From Zopfochytrium polystomum (taxonomy: Eukaryota > Chytridiomycota > Chytridiomycetes > Chytridiales > Chytridiaceae), in assembly GCA_025765615.1 (NCBI GenBank), contig JAIVFJ010000340.1, positions 1 through 61,409 on the forward strand: a stretch of 61,409 bases of DNA. The letters run 5' to 3'. The position numbers and the translations under genes are program-made. Under the pieces are notes generated by a model. It was not told where the DNA came from. It did no database searches and saw nothing but the letters and a program-made list of their open reading frames with translations. Below, piece by piece: positions 56,951 to 61,409 of this stretch (its first letter is position 1; every line of letters starts with the position of its first letter).

Positions 56951-58328
56951 GTGCCCTCCATGCCAGGGGCCCCGAAGGGCCTTGCTGTCATGCCGAAACG
57001 AGCACAAGAAGCGTCATCTACAGAGCCGCGAAAGAAACAAAGAACACAGCCAACGCCCAAATCTTCGAAACGACGCAATCGGCAGCGAGTTTCAGCTCCC
57101 ATCGTCCCAGCCCACAAACTAGATCTGATGGGACAGTGCCTCGCTTCGTCATTCCGAAAACGAAAGTTTCGATCTTCTACGATCCAGAGACGTTTCGGCC
57201 AGAGCATCTGCAATTCGATACGAACGAAGTCCATTTCGACATGGGGCCAGAAGATCTCCCTCTTCTCCAGGCAGGGGGGGGAAATCCTTTCAAGGTCCGT
57301 CGCGTTGGGGCAGAGCACTGGTCACAACAAAACGACTGAAGAATCAGTTGAGTTGTTTCCTTCATTTATGCTCAACTTACGTGCCTTTCTAACGTGCCTT
57401 TCTCTAGTATATTCGTCGGATCCGTGCGTTCGAAACTTTCTGGTTGGATGAGTACTCAAAGCGGTATCCCCCTGCGAAAGAAGGTGACGAGTACAAGTAC
57501 GACAGCATCCCCGCCGACGTACTGCCTGATATCACGAAGCGTCCTTACATGCCCGCTGAGATATCCACTTATTTTTGTGAGTTCCATCGAGTCTTATCTC
57601 AGTTCTTACTCACCCATTCATTTTAGACTACTTATTTCTCCGTGCCGACGACCAAATGGGGGCAGGCATACAACAAGCAAAGGGAACGCCTTGTTTGGGG
57701 CTTGGGAAAAATTCGCTGCAGGCGACTGTTGCGGCTTTCAACATGATTCACAGCCGCTGCAGCCACTCAGAGGGCAAGTACGAGCGCGATCCAAACGGCA
57801 ACGGCCTCCAGTGTCGGGGAAACCCATGAAGACGACACGGGTCACGCAGACTGTGGAGACACTCAAGTACAAATTCACGCACGAGTATAAGTATAAGAAA
57901 CAATCAGCGTCGGTGATGGATATTGTTGGCAATTACCTCCGGCTATTTACTGTTTTCACGCACATAAACACCTTCACTTCGTTTCGCGACTGGGTTTTCC
58001 TGCTCCTGAAGCAAACTCTTGGTCTCCGATCGAAAGAAACGGCGATGATTCGACTGTGTGATTTGAAGTTTGAGTTCGATGTGGATCGCGGTCTTGTAGA
58101 GTGTGATGTGGATCGATTCCCTGCGAAGATAGATCTCGACTTGTGGGAAGCAAAGGAGGATCGTGTGCGCACCGGCTATCGGATTACAATCCACAAGAAC
58201 GGAGGGGTTGACGCGCTCTCTCCGTTTCTCTGTGCCGTCCGAGCAATTTGCTTGTACCTTGCGTTGCATACCCACACAAGCAATCCGAATGCACTGATGT
58301 TTCTCAGCTTTCTGTTCGTTTCTTGCAG
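56951..58328 (+). pseudogene. Tyrosine-recombinase-like gene (crypton/captain type), spliced, C-terminally truncated
   Basis: Exons can be placed at about 57408-57576 (YIRRIRAFETFWLDEYSKRY) and from 57627, joined by a 50-bp intron (GTGAGT..TTTTAG) with continuous phase. The latter exon has a SAM-like helical region (GAGIQQAKGTPCLGLGKNSL), then the catalytic-domain start FLLLKQTLGLRSKETAMIRL with the first conserved Arg, and a beta-hairpin with Lys (GYRITIHKNGGVDALSP). The expected HxxR and Tyr boxes are missing: sequence similarity stops near 58300, where the DDE_3 gene begins. The 5' exon is frameshifted (FYDPETFRPEHLQFDTNEVH lies in another frame). Family assignment rests on the Arg-box pattern and is moderate. 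Confidence 0.5.
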
Positions 58329-58905
58329 CGATCACAAGAAGCATTCGCTGCATTTGAGGAATTGATGATCGACATTGACCCACACGAGACTGTCTTTGTG
58401 GATGAAACCAGGATTGATGATAAGTCATTCTGTCGCCAATACGGCTACTCTGGTCGAGGTTTCCGTGCCCAAGTCAACCAAACAGGAATACGGGGGGAAA
58501 GCACAACGTTATTGGCAGCAATGTGCTCCAACGGCATCAGGGCCACGTGTACAATTGATGGAGCAGCTGACGGCGACATCTTCGACGACTTTATCTGCAA
58601 TGTTCTTCTTCCTGAGATGGTTGAAGGCGAGAACCTTATTCTAGACAATGCTCGCATCCATCATGATCCTCGTATTGCCGTGGCGTGCGATCTCCACGGA
58701 GTAAGGCTTCTTTTTGTTCCACCATATTGCCCATTCCTCAATCCAATAGAGGAGGCAATTTTCAGTGATCAAAGCTGAATTCCGGCGCCTCGAGGACGAA
58801 CTTGCCGACGCCTTTGATCGCCATGATCTCATCCATTTAGTATCCCGCACTGTAACAGCTATAAAAGCAACAGGATTCATACGACACGCTGGTTATTTTG
58901 GTTGA
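58329..58905 (+). pseudogene. DDE_3 (IS630/Tc1-mariner-like) transposase, 5'-truncated and frameshifted
   Basis: After a splice-acceptor-like TTCTTGCAG (58320-58328), the frame encodes the catalytic D residues in ETVFVDETRIDDK and NLILDNARIHHDP, with YGYSGRGFRAQVNQ between, then LLFVPPYCPFLNPIEEA carrying the last acidic residue. A one-base indel near 58758 shifts the tail (VIKAEFRRLEDELADAFD, ending HAGYFG and TGA 58903-58905). The N-terminal helix-turn-helix half is absent. Whether it inserted into the recombinase gene or was juxtaposed by deletion cannot be told; no inverted repeats are visible. Confidence 0.8.
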
Positions 58906-59069
58906 ATAAATGAGCCTTTATTTCTTCATAGCTTCCTTCAGCATTTTTTTGGCATACCCCAGAGGAATCTTAAACTGCAACTAGTTCTGCTGCAAGGCTG
59001 TCTTCAAGCGTTTCGACAGTGATGCACTCTTCCTTGCAAATACCGAAAATCCATTCAAAATGATCTGGA

Positions 59070-60131
59070 CTAACGCATTTGCGAATAAGGGTCCTCAATT
59101 CCGATCTGCTGGCCTGAAACGGAGTCCGGGAACGAAGAGCTGGGCTCACTTGGGGGAGTACTTGCCACGGGGATAGTTTTTAAAGAGTGTTCAGGTGCGG
59201 ATAATGCAATAGTGTTTGCTGGCCTCAATAAGAGTTGCGCTGCCAGCTCCTTCACAGCATCGGCAAGACCTTGATTCGAGTTACTATCATTCAACGGTTG
59301 CTTCTTCACTTTTTTCAGGTTATCTAAAGAAAACTGCCGAGTATTGGGGGGCGACAATAGCGTAGTGCCGTGCATGTTCAAGTGCTGTTATCGACTGGTC
59401 AGCTACCCATATTATGATCACAAAATGTTTGCTACTCACGATGTAACGAGCCCAGATCCCCAGCATTACTTTAGTGATCTCGAATTCTCCCTCCTTGGTT
59501 CTCCAAACAAGCCTATCACTCTCTGTGGGAGATTGATAACTGTGATGAAAGGGAAATGCAGTTAGGCAAAAGTCGCTTTGCGAATCAGACAAATAGAGCT
59601 CACAGCCCTTTTCAACTCCTCCTCGTATTGCTTAATCTTATCTCCATCTGAAAGTCGCTCGTCGTTTATGTTCTCTTTCTCTCAATGTGTCCATTCAAGT
59701 TGATCACCGATAGGCTCGCTGTTGTTTGAACCTTTTTTTTAGATTTCGAAGTCGCCATAGGGATCGAAGTCTTTGGGATTGTACTGAAGGTGATGAACCA
59801 AGGCTTCTTAGAAGTGGTGGAGGAGAAGGCGTTCTTAAAGTCCTCCATATGAATGTCTGACAGAAGTGGGCTTAGTTCAGTCGTCTTAGTGTAGGGACCG
59901 CGATACTGTAACTCGCGGATTGTTTTCGACATTCACTGAGAACGCATCTGCAAGAGTGCGCTTGAGGTCTTCCAGCTGATCAGTCTCCATGTTCGCAGTT
60001 AACGATTTTTGCTGTTTTCTTGAAGCGGGTGACATGAGTGACCTCAAGAGCGCACTCAGGAGACCGTTGGCGACGGGGCATATGGCCAACGCCGACCAAA
60101 CCAATTCTGTTTGAACCTTCACTTGAACCAC
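59070..60131 (-). CDS. Spliced cargo gene of unknown function
   Basis: Minus strand. Protein-like blocks occur in successive frames: MVQVKVQTELVWSALAICPV and MSPASRKQQKSLTANMETDQ (60131-59886), YRGPYTKTTELSPLLSDIHM (59932-59780), DRLVWRTKEGEFEITKVMLG (59530-59450), then FSLDNLKKVKKQPLNDSNSN and a Ser/Pro-rich end (to 59070). Each change of frame is near GT..AG-like borders of 40-70 bp, consistent with introns. It lies at the right end of the composite segment, transcribed inward. No domain is recognised. Confidence 0.4.
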
Positions 60132-60234
60132 TTCTCAGCTTCGTGCTCAGTTTGATGTCAATTTGAATTCACTTTCATTTCTTTTTTGTTCTTCTTCGAA
60201 AATGCAACGTTCTCGGTGCATTGCTGTAACAAAA

Positions 60235-60304
60235 AGCGTCACTTTTTTGGCAATCAGCGTCACTTTTTTAGAAAAAGCGTCACTTTTTGGGAACGGCGTC
60301 ACTA
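60235..60304 (+). repeat. Right terminal array, four GCGTCAC units
   Basis: GCGTCACTTTTTTGGCAATC, GCGTCACTTTTTTAGAAAA, GCGTCACTTTTTGGGAAC and GCGTCACTAGC, in the same orientation and nearly the same order as 40522-40594. Confidence 0.8.
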
Positions 60305-60346
60305 GCAAAAATATTAAAATTGGAGAGCAAAGTTAATGTAAATAAA

Positions 60347-60496
60347 ATGAAAATATTAAGAATATTAACAGATATGGAAGAAATAATAAAAAAAACATAC
60401 AATGGGGATGATCTCAAAATATCTGGAACATATGAGATCCATTATTTAATAAAAAGAAATATACAAAATATAAATGGAAATGAGATGATGCTGTAG
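60347..60496 (+). pseudogene. AT-rich viral-like gene remnant
   Basis: A 49-codon frame (MKILRILTDMEEIIKKTYNG, then TYEIHYLIKRNIQNINGNEM) resumes viral-type composition just outside the 19.8-kb segment. The following 400 bp (to about 60890) contain further interrupted Lys/Glu/Asn-rich frames. No family is recognised. Confidence 0.4.
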
Positions 60497-60951
60497 GTTG
60501 GTGAAGATGACTTGATCTTAATAACAGTGGATGGAGTGTTCCATTATAAATAATGCAGAATTTTCAAAGTGGTTATAAATTAATTACAGAATTATACAAA
60601 CATTATACCAACAAACACAATAGACAATGAAAGAAATAGAAGATTGCAAGTAGAAAGTGAGTTCAAAAAAATAAAGGAATAGGTATGAAGAAACAAATAA
60701 AAACAGGAACTATATAGTCTTGAATTCTGGAGACAATCAAACATACAAAAATGGAAGAACAAAGAGAAGTTTGGAGAAACGGAAAGGAGAGTTGCAAACG
60801 GGAAATAAGGATGAGTTTAAAGTGGAGTTAGAATTCAAACATATGATGAAGTTGTGTTAGAACGAATAATACATTCAGTACTAGCAAGCGAGTGGGATCA
60901 ATGTGTTCTCGACTTCTATCCACTTGAGAAAAGTAGCTTCGTCACGAATGT

Positions 60952-61230
60952 CAGCTGGATCGTTTTTCTCCGATCGCAATCCACTCGTGGGTTCGTGTGC
61001 TAAGAAGCGTGAGAATACAACTTAAAATAAACTATCATCTTACCAGGTTGATCAATGTTTTCTGGGGGAATTTCAACTTCGTTGTACATATAAGCTGGAT
61101 CAGTTTGTCCGATCGCAATCCATTTGTGTTATAAAAGGCTATCTACTTGATTGATTAATGGGGGTTTCGTGTTTTATCGAAGCAACTTGGTCATGAATAC
61201 AAGCTGGATCAGGTTGTCCATCGCGCCGCT
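60952..61230. repeat. Degenerate tandem repeat at the right edge
   Basis: AAGCTGGATCAGTTTGTCCG, with CGATCGCAATCCA, recurs at about 60952, 61092 and 61201, each preceded by a CAACTTSGTNNTGAATA-like string. Period about 110-140 bp, diverged. Just after it (61250-61300) a 27-bp unit GTAAACTTTTTAGAAGTAAA is duplicated. No gene is seen from 60890 to the end. Confidence 0.6.
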
Positions 61231-61409
61231 TTGGAGTTCTAACGCCATATAGAATGTAAACTTTTTAGAAGTAAAAAGAATGTAAACTTTTTAGAAGTAA
61301 AATCTTACTAGATCGATTCTTCTTTTTCGATCCGTCTTGTAATCGTCGTGGAGATCTCCTATCCAATAGCCTGAGACAATGATGATCTGGAATCGTTAAG
61401 CAGCAGTGC

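Larger units (their letters stand above)
40522..60304. mobile_element. 19.8-kb composite mobile segment with direct terminal arrays
   Basis: Both borders carry about 75 bp of GCGTCACTTTTTT repeats in the same orientation (40522-40594 and 60235-60304), and AT-rich viral-like sequence lies outside on both sides. Inside, on GC-richer sequence, are a KDZ transposase (minus), a spliced HMG-box-like gene (minus), a tyrosine-recombinase-like gene (plus), a DDE_3 transposase remnant (plus), another spliced minus gene and two nested Ty3/Gypsy elements. Without the 9.2-kb retroelements the segment is about 10.6 kb. Borders are inferred from the repeats and composition change; which enzyme moved it is unknown. 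Confidence 0.6.

Noticed and set aside
1..61409. tRNA or rRNA genes
   Set aside because: I saw no cloverleaf-compatible A/B box pairs or rRNA-like blocks. This was a visual check only and not a covariance-model search.

Overview
The window is a eukaryotic chromosome segment carrying a decayed, endogenized giant-virus (Nucleocytoviricota) region with later transposon insertions. The viral ancestry rests on a VLTF3-like late transcription factor (1026-1604), a primase-polymerase plus D5/SF3 helicase (37062-40520), a TV-Pol-type polymerase-helicase (16320-18799), a metacaspase, fibre and tail-collar proteins, a GNDGN-type basic protein, RING-like and F-box-like multigene families, and regulatory sequences like those of mimivirus relatives: the AAAATTGA promoter motif just upstream of ATGs and hairpins followed by T-runs just downstream of stops. 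Most viral genes have one or more single-base frameshifts. The host cannot be named from sequence alone. Short GT-AG introns (about 43-60 nt), a KDZ transposase with an associated cysteine cluster and chromodomain Ty3/Gypsy elements are most typical of fungi, so an early-diverging fungus is a reasonable guess; other protists remain possible.

Layout. 1-930: about 120-bp satellite monomers in a higher-order repeat. 970-25.06 kb: AT-rich viral-type genes, short and mostly intronless, including three fibre paralogs with WSPELG-type repeats, a tail-collar protein, a metacaspase, RING-like and F-box-like families, TV-Pol, a duplicated KOW module and a NADAR domain. 25.1-33.4 kb: GC-richer, host-like island with two related large F-box pseudogenes and one multi-exon gene for a predicted secreted protein. 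34.1-40.5 kb: a second viral block ending in the primase-helicase. 40.5-60.3 kb: a 19.8-kb composite mobile segment bounded by near-identical direct arrays of GCGTCACTTTTTT. 60.3-60.9 kb: AT-rich viral-like remnants. 60.95-61.4 kb: another tandem repeat.

Insertions are nested. The 19.8-kb segment lies in viral sequence and holds a KDZ transposase, a tyrosine-recombinase-like gene, a DDE_3 transposase remnant and two spliced minus-strand genes. A Ty3/Gypsy chromovirus (44444-53615, TSD GGTGG) lies inside it, and a second, internally deleted chromovirus (49991-53171, TSD CAAAC) lies inside the first. A solo LTR of the innermost family (4712-5021, TSD TATAT) splits a viral RING-like gene, and a Mutator-like 877-bp element (37773-38649, 9-bp TSD) splits the viral primase.

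The most distinctive signal in the viral blocks is a repeated intergenic cassette: stop codon, hairpin with T-run, an AGAACGAGGTCACGTGAC box, then an AAAATTGAATTTT promoter and the next ATG. The exact palindrome GTCACGTGAC was found seven times, all in viral segments and none in the host island or the 19.8-kb insertion. A second dispersed motif, GTGTCGGGAATGGGCG, was found at eleven sites between 14 and 36.5 kb and is unexplained.
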